A stretch of 64,000 nucleotides of DNA from Macrotis lagotis (taxonomy: Eukaryota > Chordata > Mammalia > Peramelemorphia > Peramelidae). The stretch is taken from assembly GCF_037893015.1 (NCBI RefSeq), contig NC_133664.1, positions 126,356,319 to 126,420,318 on the forward strand, given 5' to 3'. A model generated the notes under the pieces. That model did not search any database and was not told the origin of the DNA. It saw only the letters and a program-made list of their open reading frames with translations. Below are positions 32,891-44,296 of this stretch, piece after piece. Position 1 is the first letter of the stretch; the number at the start of each line of letters is the position of its first letter. The translations under genes and the position numbers were made by a program.

Positions 32891-33281
32891 ATACAATCAA
32901 TATAATAACCTTGTAACTTTCTCAATATTATCATTATCCTTGAGTTTTACAAACATAATCATTGCCTTCTAGGAATTTACTTTGTAATATAAATAACACT
33001 TATCCTTACATAAAACTTTTTTGATTTGTCCTAAGTAAATATGAAGATTAATAGATAATAAAGGTTAAATAGGCCAAGGATTTACAGTATTTAAGTAAAG
33101 CAGAATTATTTAAAGTGATCAATTCTCTTTTTGTTGGACTGGGAGAAGTTTCCTTGAGGAAGTACAGTTTCTGAAATAGAATTAAAAAAAAATTAAAGAA
33201 CCCATTAAAGTCATGAAGGGGTGTAGGAAATCCTCTAATCCAGTAGTCCTTAAGCTGAGTTTTTGGATGGAAAAAACAATC

Positions 33282-33356
33282 ATATATATATATATAGATA
33301 GATAGATATAGATATAGATATAGATATAGATATAGATATATAGATATATAGATATA
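33282..33356. repeat. (TA)n/(GATATA)n microsatellite
   Basis: tata followed by gata and gatata units. Tyr/Ile-rich frames across it are artefacts. Confidence 0.95.
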
Positions 33357-33375
33357 AAATTTTCACTATTAATTT

Positions 33376-33514
33376 TTTTCACAAGGCAATGGGGTTAAGT
33401 GGCTTGCCCAAGGTCACACAACTAGGTAATTATTAAGTGTCTCAGGCCTGATTTGAACTCAAGTACTACTGACTCCAGGGCCGGTGCTCTATCCACTGCA
33501 CCACCTAGCCACCC
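33376..33514 (-). mobile_element. CORE-SINE, antisense
   Basis: 'cacaaggcaatggggttaag' to 'tgcaccacctagccaccc'. Complete in order; target duplication unclear because of AT-rich flanks. Confidence 0.88.
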
Positions 33515-34948
33515 ATTACTAATTGTAATGTAGCAAGGAGTTAATATTCATCACTAGACTGCCAAAGAAAGGACATATTGCCTAGAAATCTTTCCAAAAT
33601 TCTGTATTTATAGTGAAATTTCAAATAAGAGTGACAAAGATAAGATAAGAGTGACAAAAAGGGAAAGGAGGGAAGGATTAAGCACATATGCTATCAAAAG
33701 AATAGGCAAGGAATAGTCTCCAGTACATATAGACTTGTTTGTTGTTTTTCAAGAAACTGTCATTTTTCATCTTTGTAAACCTAACACTTAGTACAATGTC
33801 TTACAAATAATAAATATATTTGTTATGTAGCACCCGATTCTTCCAGACCAATGGCTACTCTTTGGCTCTCTTATCTACAAGAAAAGCATGACTCATTATT
33901 CTCTATCCATGGACTTTTCCCTCTTCTTTTTTTTAACCAAAAATAAGAGCTGCTATTGATATCTTTTGTTTTTACATCATTTGCCTCCCCCAGGATCTAC
34001 TAGGTCAGGACACAATAAGTTCAAAGAAAATCCATTCAATGAAATAGCATAATAAAAGTAGCAATATAACATTTTCCTCATACACCTGAAACATGTTCTC
34101 TCACAAATACATATATTATTAATGGAAAGAGTGAACACAATTAGGCAATGGACACAAAGTAGCACATCCATGGGTATGACATAGATCCTGGAGCATACAT
34201 GTAGAAGAGTACACAGATGTAAAGATCCCATATAACCGGTACGGGTATTGGAAAAAGTTCCCCATGACTGGGGCACTTCCATGAAACTGGCAATTAACGG
34301 TTCTGGTAACAATACTGAATTCTAATGATATCATCCTATGGCTCCTATAAGGTTTCTCCCTACAACACTCATATACTATCGAGTTTTTGCCAGACTTGTA
34401 GCTATGCTATGTGGAATCTTTTGAGCATTTCTCCCTTCTGGTCTTCTGTGACCAACAACTAGACAGTATTGCCCCAATTCTGCAGGGAGATGCTTCTTTG
34501 AGTAAGTTGGATAGCTAGTCTCTGCTTCTAGTTTCTGGCTTCTACTGGGGTCCTCTTCTGAGGACTTAATAAAATGAAGAGTAGGTTCTGCTAGCTCCTT
34601 TTTTAGCTCAATATCCCAGAGGCTTTTAAGCTACAGGGCTGTCATGTAGCATCAAACTACAGAAAAACTCTTTCCTATAAGAAGAGTATGTCAGTCATCA
34701 GAACTTTGCTTCTTTATATTTCAAAAGCAGATCCTCTTCACAGGGAACATGGACAGAATAACCCAGTAAGTACTGGTCACAAACTTTATGTCAAACTTCT
34801 GAAACTAAACTTCTTGCTCACCTTTTTGTCTTAAGTTTGAATAGAATTGAATTAAAATGAATGAAATAGTCATTTCATAAAAGGAGTACTGGCATAGTAT
34901 TAAGGAATTTTATATTACTACATCAGGGAGTTCACAGGGTTGCTATAA

Positions 34949-34950
<2 letters not shown>
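33515..34950. other. Unassigned, includes a higher-complexity island
   Basis: No gene seen. 33960-34800 is less AT-rich and contains scattered CpG ('ataaccggtacgggtattgg'); minus-strand frames of 71-111 codons cover part of it but no family is recognised. It may be an old LTR or LINE leader. Confidence 0.4.

Positions 34951-34995
<45 letters not shown>
34951..34995. repeat. (TA)n microsatellite
   Basis: About 22 ta units. Confidence 0.97.
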
Positions 34996-34997
<2 letters not shown>

Positions 34998-36041
34998 ATT
35001 CTTCTTCAAAGAAATTTAACTAGGGTCTTTCTCTTTTCTCTTCTTTTTTTTCTTTTTTTTGTGTTTAAGTCTCTCAGGTCAAACCTGCTCAACACTGATT
35101 GTTCTTAGAGTGTGGTTGAGAGAATATGTGACTGCCAGTGTGGGTCTCTGGCTTTGAGAACAGTTAGCATCTGACTAAGCCTCCACCTTTTTCTTTATTT
35201 CCCTTAATTGCAGAAACCGTCTCTGTCTCAACTAGTTGATTCCAAAAGAAAAAAGCTAATTGATTTTTCTTTTCACCAACATTAACAAGATCCACCTTTG
35301 CTTTACTGTTTAAATCTTTTTCATTTCTGACTTGAACACTCTCTCTGTCATGAATTTTAGCAATTAATATGCTTACGCTATTGTTAGTCATATAGTTGCA
35401 AACCTATAATTAACACTTCAGTACATAATTAATATCAGCATTTCATCCATGTCTTACAGCTGACACATTTCTGATTAAATGAACTAACTGAATAATTACA
35501 TCTTACTGTCTGAGTAATTAAATGCTTGTTTTTTTCCTTGCTTACTTTGATTTGGAGGTTGAAGAGGTTCATGCAGAACAAAAATAAATCAACTTCTTTG
35601 GTCATTCTGAAAATTTCTTTAAAATAAGGAAATGCTATAGAACCTCTTAACTAAGACTTTATGTAGAATTAGGCCTGATGTACATGTCATAAGCTAATTA
35701 AATTAGAAGAGATTTTTATTTTAATTATATGTAGTTATATTTCTAAAGATGAGTAGGTATTTCCCAATTTTCAGATAATTAATTTCTCCTTATTTCTGTT
35801 TTAAGACATATACCACTCAATTTCTCTGATAGTAAAATATATTTTCATAGTAAACAGGGATTCATAAGTTGAATCATTAGTTTTCATAATACACCCCTCA
35901 CAAATACATAGTAATCTAGCTATAAATATCCCAGCACATGTCCAGAGACTTAACTGTATGAAATTATCTAACTTTTTGACTTTCATACTATTTTTGTCCT
36001 TTAAAGTTATAAATATATTCTTAGTACTTTTTGGAGTACAC

Positions 36042-36072
<31 letters not shown>

Positions 36073-36844
36073 CACATATAGTCATCATATATTTAATTAA
36101 TAGCTCTCTGTTCATACAAAAATAGGAAGATGTCCAATTCAACAGTTTTGGATATATGCTGACCCCTGACTAACAATTTTGCTAATGACTTCAATCCTTG
36201 GTAACATTACAGAATAATAAATAAATAATCACTCAAAATTTCAGCCTACTAAAATTGACTCAAAAAAGAAGTAAGTGGTTTAAGATGAAAATACCTAAAA
36301 AGACAATAAATAGTTCTGATCCATAAGTTCATATATCTTGGACAGGCAATAAAAATGGACACTGAGTTAGGCCTGGAACTGAATAAGAGAAAAATGGAGT
36401 AAATCTATTTTAACAAAGAATACAGTCCAATGACCTTAAACTACTCGATGAAACAAAGACCTAACTTTCAAATAATAATCTTCCCATGGTTGCATTTCAT
36501 GTTATTCCAATTTCTGAAGAATTAAACTTGAAAATTTTCTAAGAATCAGAAAAGAGGCATTATTTTATGGGCATGAGTAGGCTGCAACACTTGTTCAATG
36601 GAGAATTTTACAAGAGAAGCAAGAAAAATCACTAGACTAAAATATAATTTAGAAAAAAGCTGAAATATCTCCATTACAAGAGTGACAGATAACTAGTGAA
36701 CAGTACATATTCCATTGCCATCCACACAAGAGTAAGATCTAGATAAAGATTCCTAGCATTTTCCCATATGAATAAATTATGGGAAGACATGTATACGGGT
36801 CACACAAGATGAAAAGGAATGTTGTCTTACAATCTACAACATTG
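34996..36844. other. No gene or clear repeat seen
   Basis: AT-rich unique-looking sequence. Small TA/CA patch at 36041-36080. Confidence 0.45.
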
Positions 36845-36910
36845 AAAGATCCTAGGGTCATAGATTTAGAGCTGGTGAGAAGGGGACAGGAGTTCATTTA
36901 GTCTAATGTT
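36845..36910 (+). mobile_element. Ancient L3/MIR-type scrap
   Basis: 'ctagggtcatagatttagagctgg' is the well-known start phrase of the same old repeat as at 29715. Confidence 0.45.
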
Positions 36911-38715
36911 TGATACAACTCATAGTGATAAAAACAAAAATTCATTAAAATATCAAAAAGGGATGCATGGGTATGCATATGTCCTAGGATCGTATTATTA
37001 TAGAGTAGAAAAGAATTTTATAAGTAACCAAGTTAACTGCCTACTTAAAGTATGGTTTTCCTTTTTTCTTTTGTCTTTTCAAAATAATTGGTAATAAAAG
37101 CATAGACCAATAGCTGTTATACAACAATCATTAGACATGGCTAATACATTAATAATTTTCCCCTCAAAGATTAGGGTTCAATTATATTTCTTTATAATCT
37201 ACCACAATATTTTTTCATATTTATAAAAAGCAAACAAACAAGCGTACAAAGAAAAAAATACTGAGACCTTCCTCAGGAGAGTCTTCCATTCTTCATTTTC
37301 CCCTGAAGAACTTAGGTGAACAAGTCCCTTAAAAATGTTACTTTAAAAAGAAGTTCTAATTTAGACATTATTGATCCAATTTGGCCTCAACATCTTATTG
37401 CCTTTAAGTAAAAGGGAAATGTTATAACTGTCTCCAGAGTTGGTTTTTTTTAGTATAAAATGCAAGCAACAGATTTTTGGCACCCAGTTTGATGAGATTT
37501 CAATGAGACTGTCTGCCTATACCAGAAGAAAAAAAGACTATTGAAGTATCTGATTTTAGCATCATGGCATAATCAGGGAAAATAGCCCATTTGAGACATC
37601 CAATCTTTCCTTTAAGTGTCTAAACCAAGTACAATTGAATGCATTTTCATGTAGGAGGTAACTTTATGTTTATAACATAAAAAGCAAATTCAATTATAAA
37701 ATGTGAATATTTATGCTTTTAATATGAAACCAAGACACAAAATGAAGACAATGCCATCTGTAATATATCTTTATTTCCACACATAAAGGGACAGGGCAAC
37801 CCTTTGTGATTCTCACTCCTAAAAGAAATCACATAATGGCATAAACAATATATCATCAAATGTAAAAAGAGCCCCACAAAACAACCATCAATGTTTTTTA
37901 GATAAAGGAGAGTGATTATACAAAGAAGCAGTGCACAATATTTTTAATCTGTCAACTAATCAATTTACCTTTATTACTGGTATAAGGCACGCACAACACT
38001 ATTTTTTCTAGGAAAAAAGAGTAGTTTATTCAATGATGGCTTGTTTCCATGTCATATCTTTCCCAGATACACAAAGTGACTGACATTTTGGGCACATGAA
38101 AGGGTAGGGATTAAAAAAAATAATAAGTCACAAGATGGAAGAGAAGAGCATATTTCTGCTTGTGTAGGGTAGAAAATCAAAATACACAAACAGAAATATA
38201 CTAAATGGTAGATTGTAAAAGGGTGTCATTCCATGACAGAGACCTTGAAGAAGTACTAGGATATCAAATTGAATATTGAAGAACTACCTGAAGTCTGAAA
38301 AGGAAATGCTTTATTAAATACATCTCTAAATCTTTTCATCTGAAGCAGAGCTAGAATGAAAAATTACACCCATACACTTTCACCAATTTTTACTGGACCC
38401 TGACATTGCTTCTTTGCCCTTTCGAAAAAAAAGTTTTAGTAAGAGGTAACATCAAAAGAAAAATTTTAAAAGGGGAAAGTGAAAATAGAATTTCCTTTCT
38501 TAGCTCCCCAACACTTTCTAACGTCCAGAACTTACTAACTTTCTCATTTTTGAACATTTTAGGAGCCTATATCCAATCAGTTCATATGTATTATTGATTT
38601 TGTGATTCTAATGTACCTCAGAATTCATCTCTATGCTTAAATGGTTACTTAATCTGTGCCTTCATCTCTCCTTATTAATGTTGAACAACAAGGGTACAGG
38701 AGAAGAAGATTGTAT
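36911..38715. other. No gene or clear repeat seen
   Basis: Nearly 1.8 kb without a recognisable repeat or coding region, unusual for this window. A conserved noncoding element cannot be excluded from sequence alone. Confidence 0.4.
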
Positions 38716-38729
38716 AAAAATGACAGAAG

Positions 38730-38883
38730 TGGGGTGGCTAGATGGTGCAGTAGATAAAGCACCTGCCCTGGAGTCAGGAATACCTGGGTTCAAATTTGGT
38801 CTCAGACACTTAATAATTACCTAGCTGTGTGGCCTTGGGCAAGCCACTTAACCCCATTCGCCTTACAAAAACCTAAAAAAAAG
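38730..38883 (+). mobile_element. CORE-SINE, well kept
   Basis: 'tggggtggctagatggtgc' to 'cattcgccttacaaaaacc' plus A tail. Exact 14-bp duplication aaaaatgacagaag at 38716-38729 and 38884-38897. Confidence 0.93.
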
Positions 38884-39409
38884 AAAAATGACAGAAGGGT
38901 TAGAGGGTTAGACATTCTTGATCTTATCTGAATCACAAAAGGAGAGTTGAACATATACTTAGACTTTGATGAAGAAATTCATTAAACTCATTGGTATGCT
39001 TTTATATGTTTAAGAGATTGCTCTCTGACAGGAAAAAACCTATAAGATACCCTTTCAAGTTTAAAGTGTGTTATTAATATGTTTTATCACTTTCTTTTAG
39101 TATACATCATCAACAATCAAGCCCTGATTTGTAGTATTTGGTGATTTTCTAAGTGTGAAAGCTCACACTAAAAATTAACTGGATCTCTTGAGACAGTTCA
39201 AGCTGGCTCACTGAAATTAATGAGATAAATAGGGAAATGAAAAAGTGAAACAAGGACTTAAAAGGAAGGAGAAACCCAGAAATGGCATAACCACAAGCAA
39301 AACAAATGTTTCCTTTTGAGGGGAAATAATAAATAAGAAATGAAAAAGAGAGGAAAAATATTAGGATGCAGAATTCAAGGTTTTGGCTTAGTTAAAAGGA
39401 GAGGAATTG

Positions 39410-39410
<1 letters not shown>

Positions 39411-39463
<53 letters not shown>

Positions 39464-39483
39464 TATATATATATATACATACA
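39411..39483. repeat. (TA)n/(CA)n microsatellite
   Basis: Long ta array with a short cacaca interruption. Confidence 0.95.
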
Positions 39484-39540
39484 TAATCAGTTTTTTTAAA
39501 AATTGGTAGTCAGATACCTTTTCTCCACATCCTATTTCTT

Positions 39541-39682
39541 TTTTATTGCAAGGCAAATGGGGTTAAGTGGCTTGCCCAAGGCCACACAGCTAGGTAATTA
39601 TTAAGTGTCTGAGGTCAGATTTGAACCCAGGTACTCCTGACTCCAAGGCTGGTGCTCTATCCACTGTGCCACCTAGCTGCCC
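39541..39682 (-). mobile_element. CORE-SINE, antisense, well kept
   Basis: 'attgcaaggcaaatggggtt' to 'gtgccacctagctgcccc'. Exact 18-bp duplication ctccacatcctatttctt at 39523-39540 and 39683-39700. Useful as a local reference copy. Confidence 0.95.
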
Positions 39683-40059
39683 CTCCACATCCTATTTCTT
39701 GCAGAAGAAGTTCTAGAATGAAAAAAGAATATGAGGATATGATGGAGAAGAAATACAACAGTCATGTGAGAGAGATGAACTCTATATTAAAAGAGAACAA
39801 ATATGATTAAAATTAAAATTCACCAATATTTAATTTACAAGAAAGACACATGAAATATAAAATCTATATTGGTGTAAAATGAGGGTCTAGGGCAGAATTT
39901 AGCATGATTTTGATGAATTAGGAAAAAACAAAGAGATATATAAAAATTATGATCTTAAATAAGGCAGTAGTCCAAATAAACTTGGTTAAAAAATAAGCAA
40001 AAGTATAATAGGTTTCAAAACATTATAAATAATTAAATAATATGAATATTTAATAAAAA

Positions 40060-40330
40060 TGAAAGGCAGTCAGATGACTCAGGGTACAGAGTACTGGCTC
40101 TGGCATCAGGATAAACTCAAGTTTAAATCCAGCCTCAGGTACTGACTAATTGTATGATCCTGGGCAGGTCACTTAATTTCCATTTACCTTAATTCAGGAA
40201 GAAGGAAATGGCAAACCATTTCAATATCTTTGCCAAGAAAATTTCGTGAACAGTGCTATGGTCCATAGGGTGCACAAAGGGTAGGGCATAAATGAATGAC
40301 TGAATAAGAACAACAGCAATTATAGGTGCA
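40060..40330 (+). mobile_element. MON/THER-type SINE
   Basis: 'aggcagtcagatgactcagg', 'aagtttaaatccagcctcag', 'gatcctgggcaggtcactta', 'gaaggaaatggcaaaccattt', 'tgccaagaaaatttcgtg' and a final 'gaacaacagcaat'. The parts are in the order of the longer marsupial SINE. Confidence 0.8.
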
Positions 40331-40389
40331 CTAAAGGTCATTGTAACTAAATAATTCACAATCCAACAAAATATAAGAAGAAACAAATA

Positions 40390-40914
40390 GTAGAACCATA
40401 ATAGTAAGGCAACTCAATATATATCTGAGCAAAATTTATACATAAAAAGGTAAATAAAAATAAATTGAAGGCCTAAATAGAATTTTGGAAAAGTTAGTTG
40501 CAATAGATCACTATTGACTAAAGAATGGCGACAGAAAGGAATATACATATTCTCAGCTATGAATGGCACTTTTATAAAAATTAAGCAAATGCACAAGCAA
40601 TTAATCATGCATCCCACAGACAAATATATAAATACAACAATACTAAACAAATATTTTACTAACCACAAAACAATAAAAATATAATCAATAAAGATAATTT
40701 GTAGAAAGAATCTAAACCCTTAAGGTTAAATCATTTAATCCTAAAGAATTGGTGTTTTAAAGACGCTTTAGATAATTTCATAAAATAAACATGACAAGAG
40801 TGAGACAACAGTTCAAAACTTTTGAAGATCTAAGCATTCATCAAGGAAATACTTAATCTCTAAATACTTTTTTCAAAAAAATAAAAAAGAACAAATCAAG
40901 GATCTGAGAGTACA
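40390..40914 (+). mobile_element. Old L1 ORF2, endonuclease part
   Basis: 'gcgacagaaaggaatatacatattctcagctatgaatgg' matches the L1 endonuclease segment 'gacagaaaggaatataccttcttctcagc'. Noncoding now. Continues at 41387 after a short L1 insertion. Confidence 0.65.
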
Positions 40915-41371
40915 AAGCCTAGAAGGATTTGCATGAACTGATGCTGAATGAGATGAGCAGAACCAGAAGAACACTGTACACCCTACCAGCAATATGGGAG
41001 TGATGATCAACTTTAATGGACTTTCTCATATCAACAGGGCAACAATCAGGCACAATTTGGGGGTATTTGTGATGGAGAATGCCACCTGTGTCCTGAGAAA
41101 GAATTGTAGAGTTTGAACAAAGACCAAGGATTATTACCTTTAATTAAAAATAAATGTTGTCTTATTATGTAATTCTGCTATATCTCATATGTTTCTTCCT
41201 TAAGGATATGATTTTTCTCTCATCACATTCAACTTAGATCAATGCATACTATGGGAGTGATGTAAAGACTAACAAACTGACTTCTGTGCGGGGTGCGTGA
41301 GGGAAGCAAGATTTGGCGAAAAATTTCAAAGCTCAAAATAAATAAAACCTTTCTAAAATTTTTTTATAAAG
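40915..41371 (+). mobile_element. 5'-truncated L1 3' end
   Basis: Starts within the last ORF2 codons ('gaaggatttgcatgaactgatgctg') and runs through the 3' UTR ('tttgaacaaagaccaaggatt', 'ctctcatcacattcaactt', 'ctcaaaataaataaaacc'). Exact 15-bp target duplication ggatctgagagtaca at 40900-40914 and 41372-41386, so the insertion is precise: 457 bp. Confidence 0.95.
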
Positions 41372-41386
41372 GGATCTGAGAGTACA

Positions 41387-41580
41387 GCTAAAAAGTTAAT
41401 AAAGCAGGAAATTAAAATTTTGAAATTAAAAGGTAATTAACAAAATAGAAAACAATAGAAAACTATGGCAATATCTCAGAAAGCCAAAAGATAATAAACG
41501 ACATTGATTTTGTTTTAAAGAAAGAAAGCCTGTATTCCAAAATGTTCAAAAAAAGAGGAAAAAGGGCATACACAAATTCT
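41387..41580 (+). mobile_element. Old L1 ORF2, linker part
   Basis: 'gcaggaaattaaaattttgaaattaaaagg' and 'gaaaacaatagaaaactatgg' correspond to the L1 segment between endonuclease and reverse transcriptase. Confidence 0.55.
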
Positions 41581-41806
41581 GTTTCTATCCTTTTTTTTGA
41601 ATTTGTGTGTGTCTGTATTTATACACTTATACATGCAATTGTAGAAAATAACCTAAAACTTAATAATATATCCATTTATTGAGAAATTGCTAAACAAATT
41701 CCCATATTTCCCCATGTAAAAGATGTTCGCATGTATGAGACACACCTTAATTTGGGTGCCCCAAATTTGAAAAAATCATATTACATAAAATTATTGAACT
41801 CAACTT

Positions 41807-42290
41807 TTATTCCTCATAAAATTCATATAACTCCTCTTCACTGTCAAAACTCTCATCTATTAGGTTGTCTTGATCTGTGTTTGATGACAAATCACTGTCC
41901 CAGGAGAGACTGACTGCTCTCCTGTCTGTGCTCTTGTCTGTGGTGGACCACAAGCATTCCCTGGGCAAGTCTGGTGTGTGGACGCAAGCTTAGTCCATTC
42001 CATTTAATGAACCTGAAGCACCAATCCTGTCCTTCTTTGAAATCAGTCGTTTCTTTTTCATCAGCAATTCTTCTTATCCCCTGCTGAACCATCTTTGTTG
42101 AAACAAGACTTCCAATTGCCCTTTGCCCTTCAATTCATCTCTTCCATTCCCTCTCTAAATCAGGCCATTTTACTGACTTGCTTCTCATGGCCTTCTTCTG
42201 CCAGGGCATTTTCAATAGTGTTTCTTCTTCCCATAGCCAGTCTCAGATTGTTTTCTCAGTTGGGGGATGATCAAATTGACATTCAGCATT
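41807..42290 (-). pseudogene. pogo-like transposase pseudogene, DNA-binding part and acidic tail
   Basis: Transposases of the pogo/POGK type have a Brinker-like helix-turn-helix, a CENPB-type helix-turn-helix, a DDE nuclease domain and an acidic C-terminus. Minus-strand pieces: near 42270-42180 'HPPTEK' and a W-x-x-E-E-T-L-L stretch (end of the first helix-turn-helix), then a basic patch and 'VKWPDLEREWKR'. At 42040-41960 comes 'DFKEGQDWCFRFIKWNGLSL', which fits the CENPB motif 'DFKASxGWCxRFMKRxGLSL', followed by 'TRLAQ'. After about 45 bases in a shifted frame, 'DESFDSEEELYEFYEE' ends at TAA (41807-41809), the acidic tail. The DDE domain is missing and several stops and shifts occur, so it is dead. 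It could also be a decayed domesticated relative of POGK, which I think less likely given the inverted ends. Confidence 0.65.
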
Positions 42291-42505
42291 CACTTTTGCA
42301 AACTAGATTACTTTGAATTTGAATTCAGCACTGTACAAAAATCTTTTCTGAGCTATATTTCTGTGCAGAACATGACAAAACTAAACCCAATATGCTGGTA
42401 ACAAATGTAAAACCAGGAACACAAAGACAACGAGTGAGAAATGCAAGTAAAAACACTCCACAACCATATTTAAGATGTTCCTAGTTTTAAGACCCTACAT
42501 TTTTC

Positions 42506-42591
42506 AATTTATTTATTTATTTATTTGTTATTATTTATTTATTATGTTATTATTATATTTTATTTATATTATATTATATTTATTATATTTA
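42506..42591. repeat. (TTA)n/(TTTA)n AT-rich low-complexity run
   Basis: attt/atta units, lying just inside the right end of the pogo-like element. Confidence 0.9.
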
Positions 42592-42939
42592 TACATGGGG
42601 AAGGATGGTAAATTAAATAAATATAGTAGAATAATATTATTTCATAAGAAATGCCAAAATAGATGATTTCAGAAAAGTATGGAATTTATGGAGAATAAAG
42701 TGAGTAGGACTAGGATAACATTTTTACCATAACAACAGCAATACAGAGATTAAAAATAAAAAATACTTTGAAAGTCTTTATAACTCTTATGAAAGCAATT
42801 ACAAAATTTCAGAATACCAAATGTAAAGCATATTACCATAGTTGGACAGAGAGGTAATTGATTCAAGAAACAAAATAAGACATATTTTTGGACATGGTTA
42901 CTGCTGGAATACTTTTCTTGTTTATACATATTTATAAAG

Positions 42940-43750
42940 ACTGGAGCTTTCTTTTTATTTTTTTTCATTTGGGGAAAGAGATGAGAGAGAAAATAAATAG
43001 GTCAATTAAAATACAACTTTAAAAAGGAAGACAAGTTGCTAATATTATCAATGAAAAGATAACAAAGCAAATGAAGACAAAATTAAGGTGATCACTGGTA
43101 ACAAGGTATCCAAATATATGCCAACAAAACTGATAAGTTAAATAAAATGTATGAACATTTTAAAAAATTCATATCAACAAAACTAGATTTATAAACTATA
43201 ATTATTCTATATGAGGAAAGAAATGAATGCCAAAGGAATCAAAAGGAAAGTATGTATTTCCATGTGAATTCTACCATATTTTCAAAGAAAAAATTAATTC
43301 TATTTGCATAAATTGTTTATAAATGAATAGAAAAAGAGTGGATCCTACCAATGTCCTTCTAAAACTTAAGGATGTATTATTAGACAAACAAAGCAGGGGA
43401 AAATCAGAAAATGGTTTTCTAGAAATTAGATTTAGGTTATGACTTCATACCATATACCACAATAAAATCCAAATGGATACAGGACCCAACTAGAAAAGGT
43501 CATGATATAGAGAAGGGAAGAAACATAAAAGTATATGTTCTTCATATCTATAGCTAGTGGAAGAGTTCTTGACTAATAAAGGACAGAGAAATTCATAAAA
43601 GATAAAATAAGTAATTTCAAATATTTAAGTTAAATGTAATAATAATGGTATCATAAAAAGAAATGAAAAGAATCAACAAATCAGCTATAAAATGAACAGA
43701 ATTGAGAAAAATGAAGCTCAGAGATACAAATAAGAAGTACTATATTGTAA
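42940..43750 (+). mobile_element. Old L1 ORF2, reverse transcriptase part
   Basis: 'atgccaacaaaactgataag' and 'ttcatatcaacaaaactag' match the segment before the transcriptase. 'gtgaattctaccatattttc' and 'gtggatcctaccaatgtcc' match 'gtgaattctatcaaacattt' and 'ggagtcctaccaaattc'. From 43385 the sequence jumps to a later part ('tcataccatataccacaataaaatccaaatgg'). Probably the same L1 as 40390-41580, interrupted by the transposon. Confidence 0.65.
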
Positions 43751-43804
43751 TTCATTATATACTTTTAAAAATTCAACCTGTTAAGTAATGAAAATTTTTC
43801 ATAT

Positions 43805-43890
43805 ATTGTGTGACCCTGGGCAAGTCACTTAACCCCATTGCCTTGCAAAACCCCAAAATGAATGAATGAAAGAATGAATGAATGAAACAG
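43805..43890 (+). mobile_element. SINE 3' end fragment with (AATG)n tail
   Basis: 'tgtgaccctgggcaagtcacttaaccccattgccttgc' (two known blocks) followed by about seven aatg units. Confidence 0.75.
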
Positions 43891-43917
43891 TTCAACCAAA
43901 GTTATGCTTTACAAATT

Positions 43918-44282
43918 GGCAACTAGGTGTTTCAGTGTATAGAGCAATGGCCTTGGAGTCAGGAGGATTGGAGTTTGAATCCTGCCTCAGACACTGATAC
44001 AGCACAGGCCCTGGAGTCAGAGGACCTGAGTTCAAATCCAGTCTCAGACACTTAATAATTACTTAGCCATGTGACCTTGGTCAAGTCACTTAACTCTGAC
44101 TGCCTGGCATACAGGGCCACTGGATATATATGGCCACTTAGGTCAGGTTCCAGAGGAGAAAGTGAGACTGGTGATTTAGCACAGCATACCCCACTCAAAT
44201 CCAATTCACATGCTTATCATGACATCATTTCTCCTGATGTCATGTTCTTTTTTGAGAACAAAGGACAAACATCATCATCATT
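43918..44282 (+). mobile_element. Composite SINE with doubled head and long 3' module
   Basis: Two consecutive SINE heads (43920-43998, 'ggcaactaggtgtttcag' to 'cctcagacactgatac', then 44000-44098, 'agcacaggccctggagtc' onward) are followed by a 3' module (44100-44282) ending 'gagaacaaaggacaaac' and (atc)n. Imperfect duplication ttatgctttacaaat (ending 43917) and ttatgctctataaat (44282-44296) shows it inserted as one unit. Confidence 0.8.
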
Positions 44283-44296
44283 ATGCTCTATAAATC

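Larger units (their letters stand above)
41708..42602 (-). mobile_element. pogo/Tigger-like DNA transposon remnant
   Basis: Bounded by an exact 11-bp inverted repeat: ttccccatgta (41708-41718) and tacatggggaa (42592-42602). Between them, on the minus strand, lie a helix-turn-helix transposase N-terminus and an acidic tail (41807-42290), but no room for a DDE catalytic domain. The pair of 'agatgttc' stretches near each end (41721, 42473) may also belong to terminal sequence. Flanks are old L1 on both sides, so it probably inserted in an L1. Inference: an internally deleted, non-autonomous copy. Confidence 0.6.

Noticed and set aside
41892-42092. A 66-codon minus-strand frame as a functional small DNA-binding protein
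   Set aside because: It keeps one helix-turn-helix but neighbouring pieces of the same transposase are in other frames and stops occur on both sides, so it is a remnant.
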